A stretch of 64,000 bases of DNA from Limnanthes douglasii subsp. nivea (taxonomy: Eukaryota; Streptophyta; Magnoliopsida; Brassicales; Limnanthaceae): the NCBI GenBank assembly GCA_036936605.1, contig JAUPFV010000004.1, forward strand, positions 125,179,706-125,243,705, given 5' to 3'. The notes below the pieces were generated by a model. The model was not told the origin of the DNA and ran no database searches. It worked only from the letters and a program-made list of their open reading frames with translations. The translations under genes and the position numbers were made by a program. Positions 11,028 to 22,639 of the stretch are shown in pieces. How positions within the stretch are numbered: the stretch's first letter is position 1; every line of letters begins with the position of its first letter.

Positions 11028-13772
11028 TCATGGGCGATGATATTGATCATGTCCTCCAATATAATTCAGCGCCATTGTAGAAGAATATGTCACAGTTGGG
11101 TTAATTGGACAGATTGAAGAATATCCGGCTTCATAGTTTTCTCCAAAATTCGGCATTTGGATTGGATAAGGAGAGTTTAGAACGTTAGAGTTTGTAGAAT
11201 AAAATGGTATTTCGTTTTGGTGTAAAAATCTCGGCTGAACATTTCCTTGGCAATTCATCATCTGGCTTTGACGTACTAAACTCCACTGAACATCTGTTCC
11301 ACAGTTCACAATATGATTTTGCGGTAACAAATACGGTATATTACTCCCTTCATAATTTACCATCTGATTTCTTCCATGAGTCACCATTTGGTTGTGAGAA
11401 AATAAATTCCTTTGGTAATGTTCTCCATAATTTAATCTCTGTATTGAGGTCGAAAAACTTGTGACATTTGAGTTGACAGAGTTAAATTGTGCCTCGTTTT
11501 GAGGCATCACACCGGGCTGCACATTCTCGCCATAATTTAGCATTGGGGTCCGATTATAATAGTTATCCATATTTGAAGTACTATGAGAATATGGCACCTT
11601 ATTTAGTGGTAATAAACCGGACTGCTTATATGGATCCAAACCCACCGTATGAGTAGAATTAGAACGGTCTTCCACATTTGATAAACTCGAATGAAATGGT
11701 ACCTCGTTTCTGGGTAATGAACTTGGTTGATCATTTGCTTCATAATTCAACATTTGCATCGTATTAGAAGAGTCTGTCACGTTTGAATTTATGAAATTAC
11801 TTGGGACTTCATTTGAGTGTACAAGACCAGATTGCATACTGTCCCCATAATGTACCATCTCGTCCGAATCAGAAAATTTCACATTATCTGATTCGATAAG
11901 AGAAATCGGTACCTCCTCTAACACGGGCTGAACATTTTGCCGGTGGTTTGATGTCTCCATCTGACTACAAGAACTTGTGATATTTGGACCAACCAAAGAA
12001 AATGGTACGTCGTTTCCAGCTGCTAAATTTGGCTGAAGGTTTTCTCCATAATTCGGAATCTCGTTGTGCTTAGAAGTGTTTTTGAACTTTGTATCGAAGG
12101 AAGAAGACGATACGTTGTTATCCATTGATAAATCATGTTCACCATTTTCTTTATATTCCGACATCTCGTTCTCAATTAGGTCAAGAAAGTCTTCAAAATT
12201 TGTATCGACCGGGAAAAATGGTACCTCATTCTCAAGTGATAGTTGGGGTGCAATAATATCTTTTAAATCCAACCTCTCTATCAGAGTGGAAGAGTCTATG
12301 TCTTCTGGACCGACCAAAGACAAAGGTCCCTCTAATAAATCCTGTTCAACAGAAAACAATGTGTTTGGAATTTAGCATATCAAACAAAACCAATTAGGAG
12401 AATTTGTAACAATTGTGCACACAGAAAAATATAGTACCTCTTTTATCTCCTTCAGAATAGCCAAACTCTTATTATTTGGACAGACAGGAAAACATGGTAC
12501 CTCTAACAAATCTGGCTGAAAATTTTCCAAGCTCATCGCTTCAACTGAATTAGAAGAACTACCAATATTTGGATAAGAAATGTTTAATTCTTTCTCGGAT
12601 CCAAAATAAATATTTCCAAGGTTCGGTATCTCGACTCGAGTAGAGGACTTATCAAGATTTAACATTTTTGATTTACCCTTTTTATCATAGACCGATAGGT
12701 CAAGTGAGCTACGGGTTATATCTTTGACGTTGGATTTACCGTCAGTTGTATTCCCAGATCCTTTACTTCGTCTTTGTGGTCTGTAAATCCGAGGATATCC
12801 TATAGACGATGAAGAAGAAAAGGACGTATTCATATCTCCATGTCCATTTGTTTTCATCTTATGTCTGTAATCAGCTTTATTTGTAAGATAAGCCTTAAAA
12901 ACATTCTTGATCTCATTATCAGTCCTCCCCGGCAAGCGCGATGCAATTTTAGACCATCTGTAAGATAATTACCATAAATATAACACAAGCAAACCAAAAA
13001 CCTTAAGCTAGCCCTAAATTCATATATAAAAAAACCAAATTTATTTAATTTTATAATTTATATTTCTTATAAAGACTATAATGAATATTGTCATGGAAGC
13101 TTTTGTTTTAAAAAATATAAATCTTATAATTTGGATTAGAAATGAAGTACTTGTTTCCAAGCCTTTCATGCAGATCTATTATAGTGTTTTTCTCTTCTTG
13201 GCTGAAGTTTCCTCGCTTCACATCAGGTCGAAGATAATTAAGCCATCTCAACCGGCAACTTTTTCCGCATCTTGAAAGTCCTGTGGAAGTAATACATAAA
13301 TTTAAACGAGCTAATAAATAAATAAGAAGTTGGTCTATATACATTATATACTAAAAATACAATAATAATGATTTTTTAGATTATTAAGATGCATTTATTA
13401 GTTTGATAAGAACACATAACTTTATTGTAATGTATAATATTTGAATCAAAATGTGAGATAAAATAGTTTTCAATTGAAAAATCATCTCAAAACTAAAGTT
13501 GGATAATTAAATTTATTATAAAGAGTTTACAAATACTGAGAGAAGCAAAACACATTTCTTACCAACATTTCAGTGTAATGTTTTTTGTTTGTTAAGAAAA
13601 CACATTTTTGACCTAGATGATAATAGAATTTACCAGCAAATTTAGGAAGAGCCCTCCAATTCTTATGACCATGCTTCTGGATGAAGCTGATCAGCTTGAT
13701 ATCCTCTTCATAGCTCCATGGACCTGATTTGACTTTGTCTTTATCGCAGCAACGAGTTCTCTCTTTTACCAT
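11028..13772 (-). CDS. R2R3-MYB transcription factor, four exons, 700 aa with repeat-rich tail
   Basis: Nuclear DNA-binding regulator. Exons on the minus strand: 13772-13634, 13280-13151, 12957-12438, 12341-11028; every intron has GT..AG ends and the joined frame is open for 700 codons. Exon 2 is 130 bp, the classic R2R3-MYB size. R2 (about residues 16-66) has tryptophans 19, 39 and 59. R3 (67-117) has F72, W91 and F110. The N-terminus (CCDK, then GPWSYEED) and [15 protein letters not shown] are typical of plant R2R3-MYBs. R3 ends [14 protein letters not shown] where the family usually has NEIKNxWNTHLKK, so the third tryptophan is Phe and the adjacent base-contacting Asn is Lys. Residues 357-662 are about nine degenerate 35-residue repeats. 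Family members are usually 250-400 aa, so the length is unusual. No disruption seen; expression is untested. Confidence 0.9.
11110..12065 (-). repeat. Tandem ~35-residue repeats in the MYB C-terminus
   Basis: Within exon 4 the protein repeats a pattern: (Q/E)MxNYGENxQP, a short hydrophobic run, NEVPF, then SNVxxSS. Copies can be followed at residues 357, 392, 424, 459, 494, 529, 564, about 625 and 659. Units starting around 564 are expanded by extra MVNY-type inserts. Two weaker relatives ([14 protein letters not shown] in exon 3, and [11 protein letters not shown] early in exon 4) precede them. The repeats are Asn/Ser-rich and predicted disordered, as MYB activation regions often are. Confidence 0.8.
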
Positions 13773-13884
13773 TCTTTTGGCTTTGGTACCAAAAATGTGT
13801 TTTACTTTTAGTTCTTAGTCATTAAAAAGACACGATATCCCAATTGCCTGGAAGAAAATGGTAGGGAGAACATAGGATTGCATG

Positions 13885-13896
13885 TATATATATATA
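13885..13896 (-). promoter_or_regulatory. Candidate TATA box of the MYB gene
   Basis: A TATATATATATA run on the minus strand about 115 bp upstream of the MYB start codon, a reasonable distance for a plant TATA element with a short leader. Inferred from position only; the region is AT-rich. Confidence 0.45.
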
Positions 13897-13899
13897 CAG

Positions 13900-14750
13900 A
13901 GTAGAACAATTGTCAGCGAAGACACATGATAACTAGATGTATTCTCAGTTATTGACTTGACTATTTTCTGAATACAACAAAATCAATAAATCTATTGCAT
14001 TCTGGCTAAATATTCCACTTTGACTATTATATTAATAAAAAAAATTATCAAATATATAAAAAAAATTACTAATAAAATTTTAATATGCCCTCACTACTAT
14101 TTAATATTCAATATGAAATTATTTATTATTATTTAGTACTTAATATTATTATTCTTAGCAGATTCAAAATTTTATTGAATTTCTCGTTAAAATAACTTGT
14201 AAAATGTAATATTTGTCAGTGGTCATACAAAAAAATTTAAAAATGCAACCGTTGATAGGTAGCATTGATCAAAACTTGATATAGAGTTTTAGCTTGATAG
14301 GATTCCTTCTTAGCTTGATAGGATTCCTTCAAGATCCAAATTTGATGCTAAAAAATTCTTTCTTCATTCTTTCATTCTTCGAGTAACGATCTTAATGTTA
14401 TATTTGTTCCATTTTAATTGTGTGAGAATCATGTAGATTTGGTTACCCGTAACAAAGAAATTTAGATTGATCATGAAGTAACATTTCATCGATGTTAGTA
14501 TTGAGATAACAACTACAAAAACAAATACATGAACCAAATGATTATTTAGCTCATAGTAAGTAACTCTAAGTTAAAGCTCTCTGAATATACTATAATTTTA
14601 ACTTTAGCAGGATTATTAGAGTGGGAAAGTTGTGATTTGTTTTGGAGTGAGTAATTCATTTTGAAAACCAATCCGCAACCAAATTCTTCTAACGTTGGAT
14701 ATGTTTCAAGTTCATGTGAGGCGAGATACATTTTCTACAACAGTCTAAAA
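13900..14750. other. MYB upstream region, no gene
   Basis: AT-rich intergenic DNA that should include MYB promoter sequence. The only structure noted is a 20-bp direct duplication at 14290-14309 and 14311-14330. Confidence 0.5.
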
Positions 14751-16850
14751 GAGAGAAAAGGAACCAATAGGATTTTCCCACACCTAACATGCCAATTAAC
14801 AGTAAAGAATTAGACCCAATGTCTACATGGGAAAATTGTTATTACGGTATAATATTAATCCATCTAAAAATATCTAATCTCAATAATAATGGTAGAGTTT
14901 TTACTATAAAAGTGGTAAGTGGCTATTAGAAGGTTACCAAGGTGGTTTCTGATTAGAATACCATTAGTGTGCGTCGTTGTAAAAGAGTCTAGGGGCATGG
15001 AGTATAAGAATGAGGTTGTTAATATCAAGGAGACTATTGCAGTTTCTAGTACTTATAGATCTAATTTGAGATGACGAGTTCCAGAGTCCATCGTTGATAA
15101 TGTTTGAAACTTTAAGATTTTTTCTCCACCTTGAATTATGGATGATATCATACCCGTAATAGATTACAATATAAGAAAGAAGAAGACAAGGATCGTGCCA
15201 GATGGAGGTGTTCTCCTTATTTCCAATCGCTACACTCTATAATTTACTAGCCAAAGGTCCAAAACATAACATTTCCTCCATGTCCATGAAAAAGAGGAGC
15301 CAAGATCCAAAACCAATTATTTTTAATTTTCTCAGTTTTAATCTAGTCGCATTATATAGATTTTTTGTTATTACCTATTATGGATGAAGACACTTTAACG
15401 ACTGCCGCCTGATTCTAGGTTTTTATGTCAAGAGTAACATGGATCTTCCAATTTGCAATCCAATATCATCTTATTGAAGTCATCAATAGCATTAAGGTCA
15501 AGGGTTGAGTAGGCCAATTGTTCATTGGCTTGGAGATTATATTGAAATCTTCAACAAGCATTCATATAATATTCTGGTCATAAACATTTTTGAGATTATC
15601 CCAAAGGTTAAGTCTTTGTAATCTTGTTCACTTGGCATATATGATGGCGATCAAAAATCTTTGTTACAAGAGGAGTGATTCACCTTCATATGAATGAATT
15701 GGTCATGGTTGATGATAGAGTTTATTTCGTAGTATTGTTTATGCATCATCTAGATTTTATTTTTAGAGTTTGATAAACCATATTTGAAATCAACTTTGTC
15801 AATAGAATTCATAGGCTCTTAAAGGGCTATAATCTCTGTTTTTTAATTTAATGATAGACTTAAGTCTTCTAATAGTTTCCTTATTTCTAATGTTTTTGGC
15901 ATTCCAATAGAGGATAGAAATGGTCTTTTAAAGTGTCGAGTTGAGGATCTTGTGGATCCTTTGGTTTGAGAAGATTTAGGAAAATTTGGGGAAATATTTT
16001 TTTTTATCAAGAAACAATGTTGTTTCTGGATTTAACATAATAATAAAGGAAGGTTTCCTTCGTTGGAGATGAGGGAAATCTACCCGAGAGAGAGAGAGAC
16101 ATGTAAAGGGTTAATTTCTAATATTTGGATTGGTTGATCTTGAATAGGGGATATGACATTTCCTAATTTTATCATGTGAAGGGCTTCATTAATGTATTTG
16201 GGTGAGATGGGTAGTGAGACACTAGTAGTGTTAATTGAAGAGTTTGAGCTAACAAGATTGATTTCAGATTCATATATAATGTTAGCATCATTGGGTTGAG
16301 TGTAGGTAGAAACTTCTGTTGGTTTGATGATGGTTTCAGATGGTTATTGATTTAAGATGTTTTGGAATTTTGTTGGTCTGAGATAGCATAATCTTTTAAG
16401 GTTTTTGGGATCCAAACTTCTTTAAGAGAAGGAGGATTGAGATTAGAGGTTAGTTGCTTGTCCTCAGCTAACCTTTCAGGATTTTGGTTTTTATTACAAT
16501 ATTCTATATTAAGAACTAAATGTTTATATTTGTTACAATATTTATGCAGAGAGCCATATGATATATTTTGACAAAAACCAGCATATTCTCAGAAACCTAC
16601 CCGGAATTTTTGAGGAATAGTTTTAGATAAGTCTATAATGAGGAAAACTTTAACAGAGTTAAAACCGGCTCAGCTATATGAAGGAACCCAAGTATTCAAA
16701 GGCAATCCAATTTCCTCAACTATCTGGTTGATGGAATCAAACATATAATTATCTCTCCTACCATATAATTATAATAGCATATAGCTCTAAATTTGTCCGT
16801 CTAGGTAATCCGTAATCTCATCCTTATTACGATACTTTTTTTAATAACAT
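14750..16850 (-). mobile_element. LINE fragment C, internally deleted
   Basis: Minus-strand relative of LINE E. ORF1 remnants lie at about 16790-16500, with EEIGLPLNTWVPSY and a zinc-knuckle-like Cys cluster. The endonuclease start ILYWNAKN is at about 15920, and RLNLWDNLKNVYD with EDFNII (GDFN block) at 15650-15550. The sequence then jumps straight to the RT end (VTLDIK near 15440) and zf-RVT (INDGLWNSS at 15090, FIVKTLPLLLR at 14900). The zf-RVT segment is close to that of LINE A at 4630. Most of RT has been deleted and stops are frequent. Confidence 0.75.
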
Positions 16851-17450
16851 TTAGCTCATTAAACAATTATGAGCGTTGTATGAAGTACATGGTTTGTGGT
16901 TGGTATGGATCATATAATTTTTGTGAGAGATATCAAAAAATTGTAATATATATGAGGTTTTTATTTTTATTATTATGTTCAGAGTAGGTGTTTCCATTTT
17001 ACTGCATCCGATGCTATGTGGTTTTATTTATTTATCCGTATGTGTGAAATTCAATTGAGAGTGAACATTTGGAGCTCTTTGATAGCATGCAAGTTTATTT
17101 TATATATAAAATTAAATTAAAGAAAAAAAATTCCTTTACAAATACAATAGTTCATGCCCTGGATGTCACATAAGCGTATTGGAGAGATTCCCCCGAACTA
17201 AAATCTAGAAATTGTCTAAAAAACAGGGTTCAACCCTTCAAACAAAGAGTAAAATATTTCAAGAATCACACGAGTCATGAAAAAAGTAGCTAATATCTTA
17301 GTAGGCGGTAAGATAGTAGTGTTTGCATCTTCGTATTGAAGTAACATTGCAGGGTGACGTGAATATTAGTACGTCATATAACAAAAATAAAATAAAAGAA
17401 ACAAGAAAAAGTTAGTAATTAATAAACAATTATAGCATGAGACCTTCGTG
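16850..17450. other. AT-rich gap between LINE fragments
   Basis: No gene, repeat or element end recognised. Confidence 0.45.
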
Positions 17451-18546
17451 CTATGAAATTTATATCGCAATTCTGATATAACTCGATGGAGGCCTGATGA
17501 GGCAAAAGTCCATGATCTAACTTCAATCATCCAGGTAGGCCATGCATTGAATGGGTGGGGAAATATTACTTTTATAGCACAACTCTACCAGACTTGGCGG
17601 GAGAAAGGACAGTTCATAAACAATTGGTTAGTAGACTCTAGGGAAAAGTTACATAGGATACAGTCTCGGGTTTTGTTGTAACCCCAAGCATTGATTTTAT
17701 CACACTTGGTGAGTTTTCCCTTGATGACCAACCAAACGATGAAAGAGTATTTGGGTATGTTGTACTTTTTCCAGATTAGTTTTTCCCGATGGGCAATAGG
17801 CCTAGAGGGCCTAAGATGCTGATGTGTGCTACTTATTGTAAATGAAGAGTGTTTTTTGTTAGGGATCCACGGTGTGAAATCTACCTTCTTTGATGGAGGT
17901 GGAAATAGATTTATACCATTATTGATATTGTGTATGTGATTCTGGTATGTTCTTCTTGTAGCCTGGACTTGGATGGGCTAATTCCATTAGACGTTGTTCA
18001 TAATGTCTTTAAAACAATTGTTGTTGTACATACGAGCATGAAAGATGATACTTGGACCGTATCAGTCCACAGATAAGTTATTTAAAAGCCAAGGATTGTA
18101 CCAGAGTGAGGAGAGCATTCTTCACCAATGGTAGCTTTATAAAGCGTGGAAGCAATAAAATGAAGATTAATAATTTTCTTTCCTCAGTGTTGTTGGAGCT
18201 AGAAAAGAGAGTCAAAATATATTTATCTTTAACCCTTTTTTGATAATGATCAGTCACAGCAGATTTATGAGGTATTCTTGTTCAAGATGGAACAAAAGTG
18301 CTTAAGGATAGCCGTCTGATTCTAGACCTTGAGGTCAAAAATACTAAGGTCACTCTTACACAAGGGTAAAGTGATCGTGGTCCAAGAAAAATTATAGCCA
18401 ATGATTTTAAGATCAGGATCAGTCTAAAGATATTTACATAATAGTAGAGAGAATTATTTTAATGTGTGGACTATGAGAATGACTACTAAGGTCCAATAAA
18501 TATATTTGTTAACATATAAGATATGTTTAGAAGTCCATTAATTGAT

Positions 18547-19454
18547 TCAATCGTTAGTTTTATTAAAGAATTTCCTGGAATATCTATACGATAAATAGGA
18601 AGTGATGCCTATCTCAAACCACAAAGAAGTGATAATAGAGTATCTGATGGATTCTGAGACACTCGAGATGAATATTTGGGTTTTATTTGGGTTCAAATGA
18701 CGGTCTGAGAGAATGAAAAATCCACTAGGGCTATCTTTGATGAGGTTGATAGAGTTAGTGTTTGCGCGATAGAATATCATAAGGTCATCAGTGAAACAGA
18801 CATTGGTTATCTTAAGTTTCTAGAATTCCTTTTGAAAGCCAAAAGAGGGAAGCGGCCTCTTTTTCTTGAGAATAAAACTAAACACTTGCGTAATCATCAG
18901 AAATATGAATGGAGAAATGGGGTCTCATTGGAAGAGGTCCCTCTTACCTTAGAAAAAGAAAAAAGAGTTCACAATTATATTAATTGAGTAAGCGGAGGTG
19001 AAGATACATTGGAGAATAAAACCTATCATATAAGTTGGAAAATTCATCATGTAAAGCACATGAAGAAGTATGTGCCACCGCACATTGTCGAAAGGTTTCA
19101 CGAGGTCAATTTTTAAGACGGCTTGAGGGGATTTTCCATCCATGTGATAACCATGTAGTAGTTCCCATGGGAGAAGATGTTTTCCAAAATACTTTGACTT
19201 GGAACAAAGGCTGCTTGTGTCGGGTCAATGAGGGAGGGTAGGTTATGGAGTTTTTTTTTTCTTTTTGTGATAATTTTATATATGTTTTTATGGATGGCAT
19301 TGCAATATGCATGCGGTTTAAAATTAGAAGCGGAGAATGAGTTTTCTAATTTGTGAACGAGGGCTATAATAGTTTTGTTATATTCTGTGAGCATGTGTGA
19401 GTTTTGAAAGAAGTGATGGACAATCTTACATAGGTCAGTACTTATGGTTATCAA
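18547..19454 (-). pseudogene. LINE D reverse transcriptase remnant
   Basis: Three overlapping frames cover the RT domain. 19454-19113 holds the early motif through PSLIDPTQAAFVPSQS. 19143-18949 holds LKIDLVKPFDNV, the AFD-like motif with A to P. 18780-18547 holds the post-catalytic LNPNKTQIFISS block. Frameshifts lie between all three, so it is inactive. Confidence 0.82.
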
Positions 19455-19748
19455 ATATTTTAAAAAAAAAAACTTGTATTGAAATCATTCACTCCATGGG
19501 ATTTATTTTTATCAATTCTCAAAAGAGAAATAAAATCTCTTACTTTGTGATACAACACATCATACATAATTTTTCATTTCAGAAAGCCTAGTAGTGATTC
19601 AACTTCTAATTCTATCAAGGCCAAGGTAGTTTGGCGGGTTTTACATGCAAAGAAAATGGGTGAAGTGGCTGACAAAAACATATGACAGTTATTTTGGCCT
19701 GGAGAAAACAATTTTGTTGGTATTATAGGTTGAATGAATTTTGTTTCC

Positions 19749-19865
19749 AGAGATTCACGTCTTGATACTATTATGGAAGAACTTGTAGTCGCGGTCCCCA
19801 AGTTTAAAATAAGTCTCACAAGACTTTAGTTTGAAGAGATTCACGTCTTGATACTATTATTGGAA
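19749..19865. repeat. Short direct repeat in LINE D linker
   Basis: A roughly 30-bp sequence starting AGAGATTCACGTCTTG occurs at 19749 and again at 19835, 86 bp apart. Confidence 0.8.
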
Positions 19866-21078
19866 GCATTAATTCCAACCTCGATAAGGGTGAGGTTGGT
19901 TGGGGCACTAGCAAAGTCCTCGTGGGCCAAATGTAGAGCCGACTATGAATTATCAACCTTGTTGCTAATGAGACTGGACTACTTCTTATTTAGCTTTTAT
20001 AGGGAGGTTTTGAGTATATAGAGTTTGGATGAGATGATGGACATTTAGGGGCTAATTAGGGGATGTTCCAGTTGTTCCTAATTATAGTATAGTAGTTTAG
20101 GTGAGTTTTCCACATGTTAAAGTAGCATGAAGGTTTATAAGAGAATACAAAAGGACTGCTAAAGAAGAGGGTGATCGTATAATGGTCAATTATTGGGGAA
20201 AGATCATTGTGGACAAAAGAATTTAGGAAATGATCATCCGACAGACAATTGACTCTACCTCTATCCATTTTGAAGATATAGGGTTCGAGGGTTCTTTGTT
20301 TAACCAAGAAAATTGGAACCTGTGGCCCTCGGGTTGGTGAATTTGAGTTGCTCTAGAGGTCTGAATTACTTGTTCGTTAATCCGGTTTGTGGATGGTATT
20401 AAAACATCATATGACAATACATGGAGTGCCATGGTGTAGGTTAGAGATTGAGATGATGCCCTGCCATAGGGGCATACGGTCGGTTGCATCAATGAAGGCA
20501 TAGACAGTAGATATAAAGAACTTATTATATGCAATAATATTATAATGTAGTCAATGATTTGGGGTTGATGGTGTTAAAATTTTATCTAAAAATACTATGG
20601 TTCCAAGCTAACTATATACGACCAAGAAGGTACATGCAGTGGTTGGTTTTAATATCCAAAATGGGTAGTATTGTTTTCATAATTTTAGCAACACTACATT
20701 CTTGAACTTTTGTTTCTAATAGACATATTAGATAATTATTTGATTTCCAAAGACATACTCAATAACATCATTTTATCTAATTAGGTCAATTAGACCCATA
20801 ATATTCCATCCACCAATACTCATAAGATATTCGGGGAGTGGTGCATGTGTTTCTTGTCGGGATGACAAGGTCCGTAATAAAGATCATAGACTGAGATGAT
20901 TGCGAGATGATATTAATGGAATGTTCAGAGTCAGCAGAGTTGATATAATTGTCCCCAAAACCAATTCGATTCCGGTAACCAAGGTTAGTTGCATGTCTCT
21001 CCCTCTTCATCAAGTCTCATCGTGAGGACATTGTACACTGGCGAGTGTGCGGCTTCACCATCCCTTGAATAATATCGT

Positions 21079-21165
21079 TCAGGGATGTTGTTGTCGGTCA
21101 TGGGATCTTTTCCAGGATGATGACCGATAGTATAAATATCGGTTTCACTTATAAGATTAGGGTGT
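21079..21165. repeat. Flank duplication, left copy
   Basis: The sequence containing GATGTTGTTGTCGGTCATGG and ATAAATATCGGTTTCAC recurs in direct orientation at about 31685-31780, immediately outside the other end of the palindrome. It is LINE D ORF1 sequence, and the right copy is scrambled. Confidence 0.75.
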
Positions 21166-21442
21166 TCGAATTTATCCATTAAGTTGGACCGTCACATGTC
21201 GTATCGATGTATCGAACTATCGTTAATATTAGTCCAATAAAAGTAATCATAAATAAAAGAACGGACTAGTAGATAAAATATGTATCATGGAGGTAATTGT
21301 ATAGATATCAGGTTTAATTCCGAATACTGTGAAGGATTGGATTCGGAAATAAACAACTTAAGCAAAACGTAAAGTTTTGGGGTTATTTTGTAAAACAAAA
21401 TAATACCGGGTTATGGTCCCTAAGAGTGGCAATTTAATAAGG

Positions 21443-21620
21443 ACTGGTCTTCATTAAGTAACTGTCTGGAAGTTACAGACAATTAAGAGAGAAGAACCGT
21501 TACTGGTCTTCATTAAGTAATTGTCTGGAAGTTACAGACAATTAAGAGAGAAGAACCGTTACTGGTCTTCGTTAATTAAATGTCTGGAAGTTACAGACAA
21601 TTACTTAATGAAGAACCGTT
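21443..21620 (+). repeat. Three 59-bp tandem repeats in the outer LTR
   Basis: Units start at 21443, 21502 and 21561, each opening ACTGGTCTTC and containing TGTCTGGAAGTTACAGACA, itself an imperfect palindrome. Position upstream of the TATA element suggests an LTR enhancer array, as known for other plant retrotransposons. Confidence 0.88.
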
Positions 21621-21633
21621 TTCTCACTTCAGT

Positions 21634-21643
21634 TCTATATAAG
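21634..21643 (+). promoter_or_regulatory. Outer LTR TATA box
   Basis: TCTATATAAG sits just downstream of the 59-bp repeats and about 290 bp before the LTR end, the expected layout of U3, TATA, R and U5. Confidence 0.65.
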
Positions 21644-21938
21644 AATGAGTTTCTCATTCTTGAAAGAAACGAAAGAAAATACAGAGAGAAAATCCTTTAA
21701 GAAAAACAAATTGATTCTTCCTTCGAATCAATTACAAAAGTGTGTTTTGGTTGCCATCTCTTAGAAGAATCAATAACCTAGCAAAGGATCGCCGATCATC
21801 TGCTCTAAGTCAGGAATCTGAAGATCAAAGAATGTCTACATCCTGTAAGTATTTATTCTGCATTATTATAGGATGATTTAACTTCATGGTTCAATAAGTT
21901 AGATTAGAAATCCGTAAAGTATTAGTATTTCTATCAAG

Positions 21939-21950
21939 TGGTATTAGAGC
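21939..21950 (+). other. Primer binding site, left arm (one mismatch)
   Basis: TGGTATTAGAGC follows the LTR end after two bases. The usual plant initiator tRNA-Met site is TGGTATCAGAGC; this copy has C to T at the seventh base, while the right arm has the consensus. Confidence 0.8.
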
Positions 21951-22249
21951 ACCATGAAATTAAATTCTTAGTTTTTCAAATTATAAAATTAGATCATATA
22001 TATTAGATCTATATATTAGATATGATGTCGGTTATATATGCAGTTAAAAGATGCATATGCGGCTACTATAATTAATATAATTAAATTAAAATCTGAAATT
22101 ATTAATTTAGTAACTGTCCTTTCGCCTAAAGAATAGGCGAAATATACGTGACCACCGATAAATGTGTAAATTATATAAAGTTAATTATATTATATCATTG
22201 AAGTTTATTATATATATAAATATATATTATAGTATATATATAAATAAAT

Positions 22250-22540
22250 AATATATTATAATATATATTAAGAATTATATTATAATATAATTAAAGATAT
22301 ATTATAATATAATTAAAGATATATTAGAATATATTAAATTTAAGGTGTAAATTTAATTTAATTAAAGATATATTATAATTAAAGATATATTACAATATAA
22401 TTAAAGATATATTATAATATATTAAATTTAAGGTGTAAATTTAATTTAATTAAAAATATATTATAATTAAAGATATATTACAATATAATTAAAGATATAT
22501 TATAATATATTAAATTTAAGGTGTAAATTTAATTTGATTA
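22250..22540 (+). repeat. AT-rich 88-bp tandem repeats in the leader, left arm
   Basis: The marker AAATTTAAGGTG recurs at 22336, 22424 and 22512, giving an 88-bp period. The body is ATTAAAGATATATTATAAT-type sequence. Confidence 0.85.
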
Positions 22541-22639
22541 AATTATACATAGACTACGAAATAGTTTGGACATTAAGTAAGGTAGTCGTATAGTATTTTT
22601 CGAAATAATTAGCATGTTTTAAGTTGTCCGAACTTCGGT

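Larger units (their letters stand above)
17450..21180 (-). mobile_element. LINE fragment D, 3' part (ORF1 end to zf-RVT)
   Basis: Minus-strand LINE of the same family as E, in order. ORF1 end: 21180-20985 (HPNLISETDIYT). Endonuclease pieces: 20990-20056 (FSWLNKEPSNPISSK; later CYFNMWKTHLNYYTIIRNNW). Linker: 19819-19574. RT: 19454-18547, with ALVHKLENSFSASNFKP, DPTQAAFVPSQSILENIF, VLKIDLVKPFDNVRWHILL and SGFFILSDRHLNPNKTQIF. The zf-RVT reaches about 17640 (NIPKYSFIVWLVIKGKL). Catalytic FADD lies in a broken frame. The element continues beyond the palindrome at 31690-32100. Confidence 0.85.
21197..21936 (+). repeat. Outer LTR, left arm
   Basis: Begins TGTCG and ends CTATCA two bases before the primer binding site. 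It has a TATA element and three 59-bp tandem repeats. The copy at 29812-30599 is inverted. The exact 5' end is inferred from where the two arms stop matching (21193). Confidence 0.7.

Noticed and set aside
12064..12375. 103-codon plus-strand frame within the MYB last exon
   Set aside because: Antisense shadow of the repeat-rich MYB tail; no start context or homology.
22200..22540. Origin of replication or scaffold attachment region in the AT-rich leader
   Set aside because: AT-richness is explained by the tandem leader repeats of the retrotransposon; no independent support.
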